A stretch of DNA of 37,601 bases, from assembly GCA_016184455.1 (NCBI GenBank), contig JACPCS010000122.1, positions 1-37,601 of the forward strand, given 5' to 3'. The position numbers were made by a program, and so were the translations under genes. The stretch is from Acidobacteriota bacterium (GTDB taxonomy: Bacteria; Acidobacteriota; Vicinamibacteria; Vicinamibacterales; UBA2999). Below the pieces are notes generated by a model that made no database searches, was not told where the DNA came from, and was given only the letters and a program-made list of their open reading frames with translations. Positions 23,668-32,285 of the stretch are shown one piece after another; the stretch's first letter is position 1; each line of letters starts with the position of its first letter.

Positions 23668-24705
23668 TCAGCGGTTCAGGCTGAAAAAGCGCTCGACATT
23701 CGTCGTGAAGATCGCCTGCTTTTCCGCCTCCGTACAGGTCGAGTTCTTCACCGAGTCGATGCTCGCGCGGATCGACCATGTGCCGCCCGTTGCATCGAAT
23801 GGCGCATCGCTGCCGAAGAGCAGGTGGTCGGCGCCGAGGAAATCGCGCGCGACGTTGACCGCGCTCGCCGAGAAGGCGCCGATGTCGCCGTAGAAGCGCC
23901 TGAAGTAGTCGAGCGGCGGCTCGGTCAGCCGGCCCCCGGTCTCGAGCTTCAGCTCCTCGGCGAACATGTCGAACATCGACTGCATGCGCCCGTGAAAGAA
24001 CGGCACCATCGCAACGGTGTGGTGCACGAGGACCTTCAGATCGGGGAACTCCTGCATGATGCCGCCGAAGACGAGCCGCATCATCGCCGCCGTGCTCTCG
24101 TACGGCCAGCCGAATACCTGCCACACCAGGTATTTCGATTCGGTCTCGGCGCCATAGTCGGCGTGCTTCCGGCCGCGTGCCGGGTGCAGGAGGATCGGCA
24201 CGCGCCGCTCGGCCAGCGTCCGGAAGACGACGCGGAACTCCGGCGCGTCGAGGGGACGGCCGTTGACGTTGCTGTAGATCTGCACGGCGCACAGACCGAG
24301 GTCGCCGGTGGCGCGCTCGATCTCGCGGCAGGCGCCATCGGGCTCGTTCATCGACACGGCGGCCGCGGCGCCCGCAAAGCGGTCCGGATATCTGGCCACG
24401 AGTGCGGCCAGCTCGTCGTTGGCAATCGTGGCGAGCTCGACGGTCGCCTGCGGCGCGATGTGCTCCGGGGGCGGGCCCGCCAGGCTGATGATCTGACGGT
24501 ACCCGTCGAACTGGTCCATCATCCGGAAGCGCGCCTCGAGGCTCGTGAGCCCTTCGTAGTTGGGCGCCTTGCGTCCGGTGCGCACGTATTGGAGATGCGC
24601 CGGACTGCCGGTGGCCCACTCCTTCGATCCGGCCCGCGCCCAGCGGGTTTCCTCGTACTTTGGCGGCAGAATGTGGCAGAAGGCGTCGATCACGCGACTC
24701 ATCAT
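23668..24705 (-). CDS. Amidohydrolase 2 family (ACMSD-like) metal-dependent hydrolase or decarboxylase
   Basis: The 345-residue TIM-barrel protein is of the amidohydrolase_2 family, which includes ACMSD and gamma-resorcylate decarboxylases. Metal or catalytic residues seen are His11 (DAFCHILPPKY), His174 (ILLHPARG), His228/229 (VLVHHTVAMVPFFH) and Asp300 (LLFGSDAPFD). The usual HxH near the N-terminus is FxH here, because Phe9 replaces the first metal histidine; the change also exists in DAFNH-type relatives, so this is likely a natural subfamily. The start is ATG at 24705, with a second ATG three bases later equally possible; the ribosome site is weak. Twenty-six further in-frame residues upstream are GGTAG repeat translated, so they were rejected. 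It is cytoplasmic, and the MFS gene follows eleven bases later, suggesting an uptake-and-degradation pair. Confidence 0.87.
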   Translation of the reverse strand: MMSRVIDAFCHILPPKYEETRWARAGSKEWATGSPAHLQYVRTGRKAPNYEGLTSLEARFRMMDQFDGYRQIISLAGPPPEHIAPQATVELATIANDELAALVARYPDRFAGAAAAVSMNEPDGACREIERATGDLGLCAVQIYSNVNGRPLDAPEFRVVFRTLAERRVPILLHPARGRKHADYGAETESKYLVWQVFGWPYESTAAMMRLVFGGIMQEFPDLKVLVHHTVAMVPFFHGRMQSMFDMFAEELKLETGGRLTEPPLDYFRRFYGDIGAFSASAVNVARDFLGADHLLFGSDAPFDATGGTWSIRASIDSVKNSTCTEAEKQAIFTTNVERFFSLNR

Positions 24706-24718
24706 ATACTTGCCGCCA

Positions 24719-24749
24719 GCTGGTAGGTGGTAGTTGGTAGTCGGTAGGA
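24719..24749. repeat. GGTAG-type repeat, locus D, in a divergent promoter gap
   Basis: The run gctggtaggtggtagttg continues as gtagtcggtagg. It fills over half of the 58-base gap between the divergent amidohydrolase (start 24705) and beta-propeller (start 24764) genes. Promoters of both genes must therefore lie in or across this repeat or within the opposite coding region. Confidence 0.65.
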
Positions 24750-24763
24750 CGAACGGAGGTTCT

Positions 24764-25777
24764 ATGTCCCGCACACACCGCACGGCGCTCGGCCTCGTGC
24801 TGACGACCCTCGCGCTCGCCGCCGGCGTCTACGCGCAGGCCAATCCATATCGGACGATCGAGAACTTCTTCAAGATGCCGGACGGACGCAAGGTGGGATC
24901 GACGGCCGGGATCACCATCGACCGCGACGGCAACCATATCTGGGTATTCGAACGGTGCGGCGGGAACTACTGCACCGAGTCGAACGTCGCGCCCATCCTC
25001 AGGTTCAACGCCTCGGGCACCCTCGAGAAGAGCTTCGGCGCCGGGATGTTCATCCGCCCGCACGGGATCCATATCGACCGTGACGGCAACGTGTGGGTGA
25101 GCGACGGCGAGGGACCCGACGGCAAGGATCCGAAACGGAACGGCAAGGGCCACCAGGTCTTCAAGTTCAACCAGGACGGCAAGCTGCTGATGACGCTCGG
25201 CAAGGCGGGCGTCGCGGGCACCGGCCCTGACACCTTCAACATGCCGTCCGCGATTCTCGTCGCGCCGAACGGCGACATCTTCATCGGCGACGGCCACGGC
25301 GGCAACTCGAACGCGCGCATCGTGAAGTTCGCCAAAGACGGGACGTTCATCAAGACGTGGGGGAAGAAAGGGACCGCCCCCGGAGATTTCGAGACCCCGC
25401 ACGCGCTCGCCATGGACTCGCGCGGGCGCCTCTTCGTCGGCGACCGCGGCAACAACCGCATCCAGATCTTCGATCAGGACGGCACGTTCCTCGAGGAGTG
25501 GAAGCAGTTCGGCCGGCCGAGCGGTGTCTTCATCGACAGGAACGACATCCTCTATGTCGCCGATCACCAGTCGAACCCGAAGACAAACTCCGGCTTCACC
25601 ACGGGGATTCGCATCGGCAGCGTCAGGGATGGCAAGGTGACGGCGTTCATTCCGGACACCTCGGCCGAGCCGTCACAGGAAGGTGTGGCCGTCGATGCCG
25701 CCGGCAACATCTACGGTTCGCTGACCGGCGGGATGGCGCTCAAAAAGTACGTCAAGGCGTCGGGGACCCAGGACTAA
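24764..25777 (+). CDS. Secreted NHL-type six-bladed beta-propeller protein
   Basis: The 337-residue protein has a signal peptide ([18 protein letters not shown], cleavage about residue 24) followed by NHL-like blades. Examples are [56 protein letters not shown] and [18 protein letters not shown]. This repeat spacing is typical of peptidyl-alpha-hydroxyglycine lyase-like and SMP-30/NHL proteins, but I see no reason to assign an enzyme activity. The ATG at 24764 is preceded by GGAGG at 24755-24759; ten further in-frame residues upstream come from the repeat and were excluded. A Cys pair ([10 protein letters not shown]) lies near residue 65. It converges on the MoaD/ThiS-like gene and their stop codons overlap within the same four bases, ctaa. 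Confidence 0.88.
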   Translation: MSRTHRTALGLVLTTLALAAGVYAQANPYRTIENFFKMPDGRKVGSTAGITIDRDGNHIWVFERCGGNYCTESNVAPILRFNASGTLEKSFGAGMFIRPHGIHIDRDGNVWVSDGEGPDGKDPKRNGKGHQVFKFNQDGKLLMTLGKAGVAGTGPDTFNMPSAILVAPNGDIFIGDGHGGNSNARIVKFAKDGTFIKTWGKKGTAPGDFETPHALAMDSRGRLFVGDRGNNRIQIFDQDGTFLEEWKQFGRPSGVFIDRNDILYVADHQSNPKTNSGFTTGIRIGSVRDGKVTAFIPDTSAEPSQEGVAVDAAGNIYGSLTGGMALKKYVKASGTQD

Positions 25778-26079
25778 CCGCCGGCGAGAGCGCCGACGAT
25801 GAGAAACGGCTCGGCGCCGGTTGCGACCGCCTCGGGGAGCGGCGCGTCCGGCGACTCGTGCGACAGATCCTCCTCGCAGGCAAAGAACCTGATGAACGCG
25901 CGGCGCTTCCCGGTGGCATAGTCACGGATGGCGCCGCGCAGCACCGGGCACTGCGCCTCGAGCGCGTCGAGGATCGCGCGCTGCGTAACCGGGCGATCGA
26001 GCTGGAGCGTCACCTCGCTGCCGACGCGCGCCAGCGTCTGCAGATGCTGCGGCAGCACGACCCGAATCATCGCTTTCAT
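25774..26079 (-). CDS. MoaD/ThiS-like sulfur carrier protein
   Basis: The protein is about 101 residues of ubiquitin-like beta-grasp type, beginning [20 protein letters not shown] and ending VGALAGG. The C-terminal Gly-Gly is the feature that is adenylated and thiocarboxylated in MoaD and ThiS, so it could donate sulfur for molybdopterin or another sulfurated product. It is longer than typical MoaD (about 80), with an insert [20 protein letters not shown]. The start at 26079 is 13 bases after the stop of the BNR gene; ATG at 26070 is an alternative. Translation through the upstream intergenic region in the same frame gives an Arg/Ser-rich extension, which was rejected. Molybdenum enzymes are encoded nearby but a functional link is only inferred. 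Its stop overlaps the convergent propeller gene. Confidence 0.8.
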   Translation of the reverse strand: MKAMIRVVLPQHLQTLARVGSEVTLQLDRPVTQRAILDALEAQCPVLRGAIRDYATGKRRAFIRFFACEEDLSHESPDAPLPEAVATGAEPFLIVGALAGG

Positions 26080-26092
26080 TCGTACGAAGTGA

Positions 26093-27271
26093 TCATCTGA
26101 GCGTCTGTACCTCGACGGAGAGCACGGCCGGCAGGTCACGGACGATGGGCTCCCAGGTGTTGCCCGCATCGGCCGACGCATAGACCTGCCCGCCGGTCGT
26201 GCCGAAGTACACGCCGCACGGATCGAGCGCATCGACCGCCATCGCGTCCCGCAGTACGTTGACGTAGCAGTCGCGCTGCGGCAACCCGTTCGTCAGCGCT
26301 TCCCACTCGTGGCCGCCCGAGCGGCTCCGGTAGACGCGCAGCTTGCCATCGGGCGGGTAGTGCTCCGAGTCACTCTTGATTGGCACCACGTAGATCGTGT
26401 CGGGCTCGTGCGCGTGCACCTCGATGACGAAGCCGAAGTCGGTCGGGAGATTCCCGCTCACTTCCCGCCAGGAGTCGCCCGCGTTCTCGGTGCGCATCAC
26501 GTCCCAGTGCTTCTGCATGAAGAGCACGTTCGGGCGCGAGCGGTGCATCGCGATCCGGTGCACGCAGTGCCCGATCTCCGCGTCCGGGTCGGGAATGTAC
26601 TGCGAATGCAAGCCGCGGTTGATCGGCTTCCACGTCTTCGCACCATCGTCGGTGCGAAACGCGCCAGCGGACGAGATGGCGACGTACATACGATTCCGGT
26701 TCGCGGGATCGAGGAGGATCGTATGGAGGCACAGTCCTCCGGCCCCCGGAGCCCACTGCGGGCCCGAGCCGTGGCCGCGCAAGCCGGCGAGCTCGTGCCA
26801 GCTCCGGCCGCCGTCGGTCGAGCGGAAGAGCGCGGCATCTTCCACGCCCGCGTACACGATGTCGGGATCCGAGAGCGACGGCTCGAGATGCCAGACCCGC
26901 TTGAACTCCCATGGATGCTGCGTCCCGTCATACCACTGGTGCGTCGTGAGGGGTCTGCCCGTGCCCGCAGACGTGTCGTACACGAACTTGTTGCTCACGC
27001 TGCCTGGCGGATCGGTTGGCTCGGGCATCTTCTCGCCGCCGGGTACCTCCCACGTCTTCCCGCCGTCGCTCGACCTCTGGATGATCTGCCCGAACCAGCT
27101 GCTCGATTGCGACGCGTAGATCCTGTTCGGATCGACAGGGGATCCCTTCACGTGGTAGACCTCCCACCCGCCGAAATGCGGGCCGCTGACGTCCCACGTC
27201 TTACGGCTGCCGTCGGCCATCAGCACGAACGCGCCCTTGCGCGTGCCCACGAGTACTCGTACGCCGCTCAT
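26093..27271 (-). CDS. BNR/Asp-box repeat beta-propeller (sialidase-fold) protein
   Basis: The 392-residue protein carries repeated Asp-box motifs: [40 protein letters not shown] and [10 protein letters not shown]. This gives a sialidase/YCF48-like propeller. No signal peptide is seen ([17 protein letters not shown]), so it is probably cytoplasmic, and no catalytic sialidase residues could be assigned. The ATG at 27271 has GGAG seven bases upstream; a TTG four codons earlier is less likely. It is followed after 13 bases by the MoaD/ThiS-like gene on the same strand. From my knowledge of annotated genomes these two families often occur side by side, but the reason is not known to me. Exo-alpha-sialidase labels in databases for such proteins should not be taken as an activity. 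Confidence 0.87.
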   Translation of the reverse strand: MSGVRVLVGTRKGAFVLMADGSRKTWDVSGPHFGGWEVYHVKGSPVDPNRIYASQSSSWFGQIIQRSSDGGKTWEVPGGEKMPEPTDPPGSVSNKFVYDTSAGTGRPLTTHQWYDGTQHPWEFKRVWHLEPSLSDPDIVYAGVEDAALFRSTDGGRSWHELAGLRGHGSGPQWAPGAGGLCLHTILLDPANRNRMYVAISSAGAFRTDDGAKTWKPINRGLHSQYIPDPDAEIGHCVHRIAMHRSRPNVLFMQKHWDVMRTENAGDSWREVSGNLPTDFGFVIEVHAHEPDTIYVVPIKSDSEHYPPDGKLRVYRSRSGGHEWEALTNGLPQRDCYVNVLRDAMAVDALDPCGVYFGTTGGQVYASADAGNTWEPIVRDLPAVLSVEVQTLR

Positions 27272-27290
27272 TCGTGACTCCAATCACCGT

Positions 27291-27450
27291 TCACTGCCGG
27301 GGCTTCGGATGGAGAATCATCCAGGACGTGCCGAACCGATCTCGGAGCATAGCAAACCGCACCGCGAAGAACGTCTCCTCCATCGGCATGAAGACCTGCC
27401 CACCGTCCGACAGCATATAGACGGCCGACCCCCCCGGAAATCATCGGTCG
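27291..27450 (-). pseudogene. Frameshifted C-terminal remnant of a PhnB-like VOC (glyoxalase fold) protein
   Basis: The minus strand encodes PGGSAVYMLSDGGQVFMP then METFFAVRFAMLRDRFG-like sequence (MEETFFAVRFAM, LRDRFGTSWMILH, PKPRQ) before TGA at 27291-27293. This is the C-terminal half of the PhnB/VOC pattern (xxAVYMLxDGGxVxMPLxETFF...DRFGxxWM). In frame upstream there is a TGA at 27441-27443. Restoring one base before the seven-G run (27429-27435 region) would continue the frame as TDDF-PGGSAV, so a single frameshift is evident. Further upstream similarity fades before the coxS-like gene at 27632. There is no start codon, so it is a decaying fragment. A sequencing error in the G-run could explain the frameshift but not the missing N-terminal half. 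Confidence 0.7.
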
Positions 27451-27631
27451 GCCTGGTCCGGAGGCCTCGAGCAGGGTCGTGTCCAACTCGGAGAGCGGTT
27501 CGTCGCACGCCACGGCGCCTCGGCTCGCCATCGTGGCTCGGGCCCGCTGCAGCGATTGACTTTCGCTATCGCCGGTCATAAGCTGCGGGCCTCCAGAGGC
27601 GTCTGCCCAAAACCTCGTCCCCGGAGGTTCC

Positions 27632-28105
27632 ATGAAGGTGCCCATCACAATCAGCATCAACGGCCGGGCGCGCAGCGCCGAAGTCGAGCCTCGCTTGCTC
27701 CTGGTGCAGTTCCTGCGGGACGTGCTCGGCCTGACGGGGACGAAGATCGGCTGTGACACCAGCCAGTGCGGCGCCTGCATGGTGCTGCTCGACGGGATCG
27801 CCGTCAAGTCGTGCACCTGCCTGGCCGTGCAGGCCGACGGGTGCGCGGTCACGACGATTGAAGGACTGGCGTCCAACGGCCAGCTCTCGGCGCTGCAGGA
27901 GGCGTTCTGGGAGAAGCATGGCCTGCAGTGCGGCTTCTGTACGCCAGGCATGATCTTCGCGGCCTACGAGTTGCTGCGCACCAACCCGAACCCCTCGCCC
28001 GAGCAGATCCGGCACGGGCTCGAAGGCAACATGTGCCGCTGCACCGGCTACCAGAACATCGTCCGCGCCGTGCAGGCCGCGGCGGCCGCAGGAGGTCGCG
28101 CATGA
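27632..28105 (+). CDS. coxS: CoxS-like [2Fe-2S] subunit of a molybdenum hydroxylase (cluster 1)
   Basis: The 157-residue small subunit carries two [2Fe-2S] centres that pass electrons from the molybdenum site to FAD. The plant-type cluster uses Cys41, Cys46, Cys49 and Cys61 ([10 protein letters not shown]...C). The second uses Cys100, Cys103, Cys135 and Cys137 (QCGFCTPGM...CRCTGY). Length is normal for the family. GGAGG at 27623-27627 precedes the ATG by four bases. A TTGACT at 27556-27561 could be a -35 box but no convincing -10 follows. The stop overlaps the coxL-like start by four bases (ATGA), as in other cox operons. It is cytoplasmic or peripheral at the membrane. The gene symbol denotes family; the enzyme may not oxidise CO. 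The cluster 2 paralog at 35702 is very similar. Confidence 0.93.
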   Translation: MKVPITISINGRARSAEVEPRLLLVQFLRDVLGLTGTKIGCDTSQCGACMVLLDGIAVKSCTCLAVQADGCAVTTIEGLASNGQLSALQEAFWEKHGLQCGFCTPGMIFAAYELLRTNPNPSPEQIRHGLEGNMCRCTGYQNIVRAVQAAAAAGGRA

Positions 28106-30477
28106 GCGTCGCAGCCACTGCCCCGGCTCCCGCGCGCGTGTTCGGATCCGGCATCCGGCGGCGCGAGGATCCGCGCCTGCTGACCGGAACGGCGCTCTAT
28201 ACGGCGGATTTCACGCTGCCGGGTCAAGCCTACGCCGCCATCCTGCGCAGCCCTCACGCGCACGCCCGCATCCGGACGATCGACACGGCCCGCGCGAAGG
28301 CGGCGCCCGGGGTGGTGGCGGTCTTCACGGGCGCCGACAGCGATGGCGTGCTGAAGCCGATCCCCTGCGCGTGGTTGATTCCTAATTCGAATCTCAAGAC
28401 CGCCCCGTATCGGCCGATGGCGACGGACACGGTGCGGTTCGTCGGCGACGCCGTCGCGGTGGTCGTTGCCGATTCCGACCACCAGGCCTACGACGCGCTC
28501 GAGCTCATCGACGTCGACTACGCGCCGCTCCCGGCCGTCGTCGATCCGCAGAAGGCCGCCGAGGCGGGCGCGCCGCACCTGCACGAGGAAGCGCCAGGCA
28601 ACATCGCCTTCCACTGGACGGTGGCGGGCGGCGACATCGACGCGGCGTTCACATCGGCCGACGTGGTCGTCCGCGATCGCATCGTGCAGCAGCGACTGAT
28701 TCCGACCGCGATGGAACCACGCGGTGCGCTGGCGCAATACGTACCGGCGACCGGCGAGCTGACGCTGTGGAACACCACCCAGAATCCGCACATCGTGCGG
28801 TTCATCATGTCGGTGGTGACCGGTGTGCCCGAGGATCGCCTGCGCGTGATTGCGCCGGAGGTCGGCGGCGGCTTCGGCAGCAAGATTCCGCAGATCCAGG
28901 GGGACTTCATCACCGTGTTCTGCGCGATGCAGCTCGGCCGCCCGGTGAAATGGGTCGAGACGCGATCGGAGAACTACGTCTCGACCACGCACGGGCGCGA
29001 CCACGTCCAGGAGGTCGAGCTGGCGGCGACCACGGACGGCCGCATCCTCGGCGTGCGCGCCACGGTGTGGGCGGGGATGGGCGGATACCTGTCGACCGCG
29101 GCGCCGGGCATTCCGACGATCCTGCACGGCCTGATGCTGTCGGGCCCGTACCAGATCCCCGCCATCAAAGAGGACGTCTACGGCGTGTATACGACCACCA
29201 CGCCGGTGGAGGCGTACCGCGGCGCCGGCCGGCCCGAGGCGACCTACATGCTGGAACGCCTCGTCGACCTGCTCGCCGACGAAATCAAGGCGGATCCGGT
29301 CGAGGTGCGCCGCCGCAACCTGATACCTCCCTTCGAGAACGGCCACGCGGTGGCGACCGGCCTGACCTACGACAGCGGGGACTACCAGGGAGCGCTCGAC
29401 ACGGCGCTCGCGCAGATCGGATACGACAACCTGCGCACGGAGCAGGCCGCCGCGCGGGCGAAGGGGCGCTACATCGGCATTGGCGTCTCGATGTACGTCG
29501 AGATCTGCGGCCTCGGTCCGTCACAGGTGGCCGGAGCCGTCGGCTTCCAGGGCGGTCTGTGGGAGAGCGCCATCGTCCGGTTCCATCCGAGCGGCAAGGT
29601 CCACGTGTTCGTCGGCATCTCGCCGCACGGCCAGGGCGAGGAAACGACGTTCGCGCAGGTCGTGGCCGACGAGCTCGGCGTGGCGGTCACCGACGTGAAA
29701 GTCGTGCACGGCGACACGGAGAACACCCCTATGGGATGGGGCACGTACGGGAGCCGCGCGACGGCCGTCGGCGGCGCCGCCCTTGCCATAGCGACGCGCA
29801 AGATCAAGGAGAAGGCGCGCCTGCTGACCAGCCACCTGCTCGAGGCGGCGGTCGAGGATATCGACTACGCCGACGGAAAATTCTTCGTCCGCGGATCCCC
29901 CGACAAGGCCAAGACGATTCAGGACATCGCGCTGATGGCCAACGTGGCCTGGAACCTGCCGCAGGGCATGGAAGCGGGCCTCGAGGCGTCGAGTTTCTAC
30001 GACCCGCCGAACTTCACATACCCCTTCGGCACGCACATCGCCGTCGTGGAAGTCGATCCCGAAACCGGCCACGTCGAACTGAAGCGGTATGTCGCAGTCG
30101 ACGACTGCGGACGCCAGATCAACCCGACGATTGTCGAAGGCCAGGTCCATGGCGGCGTGGTGCAGGGTATCGGCCAGGCGCTGTGGGAGCAGGCGGTATA
30201 CGACCAGAACGGGCAGTTGTTGACGGGATCGCTGATCGACTACGCGATTCCCCGCGCCGATTTGCTGCCGGACATCGACGTGCGCTCGACAGTGACGCCC
30301 TCACCCCACCATCCGCTCGGCGTCAAGGGGATTGGCGAGGCCGGCACGATCGCCTCGACCGCAGCCGTCTACAACGCGGTGATCGATGCGCTCGAGCCGT
30401 TCACGGTGCGCTCGATTCAGATGCCGCTGACGCCAGAACGGGTCTGGCGGGCGATCACCGCCGGGAAGGGAGCATGA
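28102..30477 (+). CDS. coxL: CoxL-like molybdopterin-binding large subunit, form II type (cluster 1)
   Basis: The 791-residue catalytic subunit of the xanthine oxidase family binds Mo-molybdopterin cytosine dinucleotide. Motifs are GGGFGSK at 255-261, AYRGAGR at 371-377 and the catalytic Glu746 in GIGEAGT. True form I CO dehydrogenases have a cysteine motif, AYRCSFR, at the active loop; here it is AYRGAGR, the form II pattern, so it may hydroxylate another aldehyde or heterocycle. The start at 28102 has GGAGG six bases upstream and overlaps coxS by four bases; an earlier in-frame ATG (27928) only translates coxS in another frame. The stop overlaps coxM by four bases. Length is typical. Confidence 0.93.
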   Translation: MSVAATAPAPARVFGSGIRRREDPRLLTGTALYTADFTLPGQAYAAILRSPHAHARIRTIDTARAKAAPGVVAVFTGADSDGVLKPIPCAWLIPNSNLKTAPYRPMATDTVRFVGDAVAVVVADSDHQAYDALELIDVDYAPLPAVVDPQKAAEAGAPHLHEEAPGNIAFHWTVAGGDIDAAFTSADVVVRDRIVQQRLIPTAMEPRGALAQYVPATGELTLWNTTQNPHIVRFIMSVVTGVPEDRLRVIAPEVGGGFGSKIPQIQGDFITVFCAMQLGRPVKWVETRSENYVSTTHGRDHVQEVELAATTDGRILGVRATVWAGMGGYLSTAAPGIPTILHGLMLSGPYQIPAIKEDVYGVYTTTTPVEAYRGAGRPEATYMLERLVDLLADEIKADPVEVRRRNLIPPFENGHAVATGLTYDSGDYQGALDTALAQIGYDNLRTEQAAARAKGRYIGIGVSMYVEICGLGPSQVAGAVGFQGGLWESAIVRFHPSGKVHVFVGISPHGQGEETTFAQVVADELGVAVTDVKVVHGDTENTPMGWGTYGSRATAVGGAALAIATRKIKEKARLLTSHLLEAAVEDIDYADGKFFVRGSPDKAKTIQDIALMANVAWNLPQGMEAGLEASSFYDPPNFTYPFGTHIAVVEVDPETGHVELKRYVAVDDCGRQINPTIVEGQVHGGVVQGIGQALWEQAVYDQNGQLLTGSLIDYAIPRADLLPDIDVRSTVTPSPHHPLGVKGIGEAGTIASTAAVYNAVIDALEPFTVRSIQMPLTPERVWRAITAGKGA

Positions 30478-31352
30478 CGATGTTCGCGGCCAACTTCGAG
30501 TACCTCCGCGCGACGTCGCTGGCCGAGGCGCATCGGCTCCTGGCGGCGAATCCCGGCGCCAAGCTGCTCGCCGGCGGCCACAGCCTCGTCCCGCTGCTGA
30601 AGCTGCGACTGGCGGCCCCGCCTGCCGTGATCGACATCGGACCGATTACCGAGCTCCGCGGCATCGCGGGCCAGGGCGACAGCCTGCGGATCGGGGCGCT
30701 GACCACGCACGCCGCGGTCGCCGCGTCGGCCGAGGTGCGGACATCGGCGGCGGCACTGGCGGAAGCCGCGGCCGGAGTCGGCGATCCGGCCGTGCGCAAC
30801 CGGGGGACGATCGGGGGCAACATCGCACACGCGGATCCCGCCTCCGATCTGCCGACGGTGCTCGTCGCGCTCGATGCGGCCGTTGTGGCCGTCGGCCCGA
30901 AGGGCGAGCGCACGATCCCGGCCGCCGAGTTCTTTACCGGCATCATGACGACGGCGCTTCGCGACAATGAGATTGTGGCCGCTGTCGTCGTGCCGATGTC
31001 CAAGCGGGGGGTGGGGTCGGCGTACGTGAAGTTCGCGCATCCGGCCTCGCGGTACGCGGTGGTTGGTGCGGCGGCGCGCGTGGCGGTGAACAAGGGGACG
31101 TGCGCGGAGGTCCAGGTGGCCGTGGGCGGTCTCGTGCCTCATGCCCGCCGTGCTTCCGCGGTCGAACGCGCGCTGACCGGCCAGCCGGCAGAGGCCGCCA
31201 GCTTTCAAGCGGCCGCGGCCCGCGTCCGCGAGGACCTCGGCGGAGACGTCAATGGCGACGTCTTCGCGTCGGCAGAGTACCGTGCCGCGATGGCACCGGT
31301 GTACGTCAAGCGGGCGCTGGCGGCCGCGGCGGCGCGGGCGGGACTCACATAG
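30474..31352 (+). CDS. coxM: CoxM-like FAD-binding subunit (cluster 1)
   Basis: The 292-residue medium subunit binds FAD, receives electrons from the [2Fe-2S] subunit and passes them to the respiratory chain or another acceptor. The two FAD-binding motifs are AGGHSL at 33-38 and TIGGN at 112-116. Length matches the family (about 280-300). The start ATG at 30474 overlaps the coxL stop by four bases and GGGAAGGGAG precedes it. A second ATG two codons later is possible. It completes the S-L-M heterotrimer. Its TAG stop is followed at once by the TTG start of the MoxR-like gene. Confidence 0.93.
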   Translation: MTMFAANFEYLRATSLAEAHRLLAANPGAKLLAGGHSLVPLLKLRLAAPPAVIDIGPITELRGIAGQGDSLRIGALTTHAAVAASAEVRTSAAALAEAAAGVGDPAVRNRGTIGGNIAHADPASDLPTVLVALDAAVVAVGPKGERTIPAAEFFTGIMTTALRDNEIVAAVVVPMSKRGVGSAYVKFAHPASRYAVVGAAARVAVNKGTCAEVQVAVGGLVPHARRASAVERALTGQPAEAASFQAAAARVREDLGGDVNGDVFASAEYRAAMAPVYVKRALAAAAARAGLT

Positions 31353-32285
31353 TTGACCGTTGAAGCTCTTCGACTCCCCGCTTCGGTCGACGAACTTCAG
31401 ACGCTGCTCGAACGGGAGCTGTACGTCGCCGACCGCAGCCTCGCGGTCTCGATCTTTCTCGCGCTGATACTCCAGCGCCCGCTGTTTCTCGAAGGTGAGG
31501 CCGGCGTCGGCAAGACCGAGGTCGCCAAGGTCCTGGCGGCAGCGCTGCGTACGTCACTCATCCGGCTGCAGTGCTACGAAGGCCTCGACATCAGCCACGC
31601 CGTCTACGAGTGGAACTACTCGCGGCAGCTCCTCGAGATCCGCCTGCTCGAGACCGCCGAGGCACTGGATCGCGAATCGGCCGCCCACGAGCTCTTCACC
31701 GAGGCCTTCCTCGTCAAGCGCCCGCTCCTGCGCGCCGTGGAGCAGACGCGCCAGCGGCCGCCCGTGCTGTTGATCGACGAGATCGACCGCGCCGACGAGG
31801 AGTTCGAGGGGTACCTGCTGGAGCTGCTGTCGGATTTCCAGATCACGATCCCCGAGCTCGGGACGATCCGCGCCGAGCAGCCCCCTGTGGTGGTCATCAC
31901 CTCCAACCGCACGCGCGAGGTCCACGACGCGCTCAAGCGCCGCTGCGTGTACGCCTGGATCGACTATCCCGACTTCGACAAGGAGCATCGCATCGTCTCG
32001 ACCAAGGTGCCCGGGCTGTCGGCCAGTCTGGCCGCGCAGGTCGCGGCCTTCGTCCAGGAGCTCCGCACGGTGGATCTGTACAAAGCGGCTGGGATTTCTG
32101 AGACGCTCGACTGGGCGGCGGCCCTGGTCGCGCTCAACCAGGACGTGCTCGAGGCGGACGCCATCAACGAGACGCTCGGGCTGCTGCTCAAGAATCAGGA
32201 AGACATCGAATCGGTGCGCGGCGAACGGATTCAGTCGATCCTCGCACGCGCGCTGGCGCGGAGCGCCGGCCAGGCGGGAGCATGA
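31353..32285 (+). CDS. coxD: CoxD-like MoxR-family AAA+ ATPase
   Basis: The 310-residue AAA+ ATPase has Walker A GEAGVGKTE at 48-56, Walker B VLLIDEIDRAD at 138-148, and a sensor-like ITSNRTRE. MoxR/CoxD proteins act with a VWA partner in maturing the active site of molybdenum hydroxylases (known for CoxD in Oligotropha). The start is TTG at 31353, directly after the coxM stop with no gap. I see no ATG or GTG nearby that would keep the N-terminal helix, and no strong ribosome site, so it is probably translated by reinitiation from coxM. Its stop overlaps the VWA gene start by four bases (ATGA). Confidence 0.9.
   Translation: MTVEALRLPASVDELQTLLERELYVADRSLAVSIFLALILQRPLFLEGEAGVGKTEVAKVLAAALRTSLIRLQCYEGLDISHAVYEWNYSRQLLEIRLLETAEALDRESAAHELFTEAFLVKRPLLRAVEQTRQRPPVLLIDEIDRADEEFEGYLLELLSDFQITIPELGTIRAEQPPVVVITSNRTREVHDALKRRCVYAWIDYPDFDKEHRIVSTKVPGLSASLAAQVAAFVQELRTVDLYKAAGISETLDWAAALVALNQDVLEADAINETLGLLLKNQEDIESVRGERIQSILARALARSAGQAGA

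Noticed and set aside
22373..25567. A possible 1064-residue fusion protein ending in the MFS transporter
   Set aside because: The upstream 640 residues read antisense or out of frame through the beta-propeller and amidohydrolase genes; only the MFS part has family features.
24764..25777. Peptidyl-alpha-hydroxyglycine lyase enzyme
   Set aside because: NHL blade pattern is compatible, but I could not identify the zinc and calcium ligands, so only the fold is claimed.
26093..27271. A working exo-alpha-sialidase
   Set aside because: Asp boxes show the fold only; the catalytic arginine triad and Tyr/Glu pair could not be found and no signal peptide is present.
27268..27951. A 227-codon minus-strand gene covering the coxS start
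   Set aside because: It is antisense to coxS for most of its length and out of frame with the real VOC remnant at 27291-27450.
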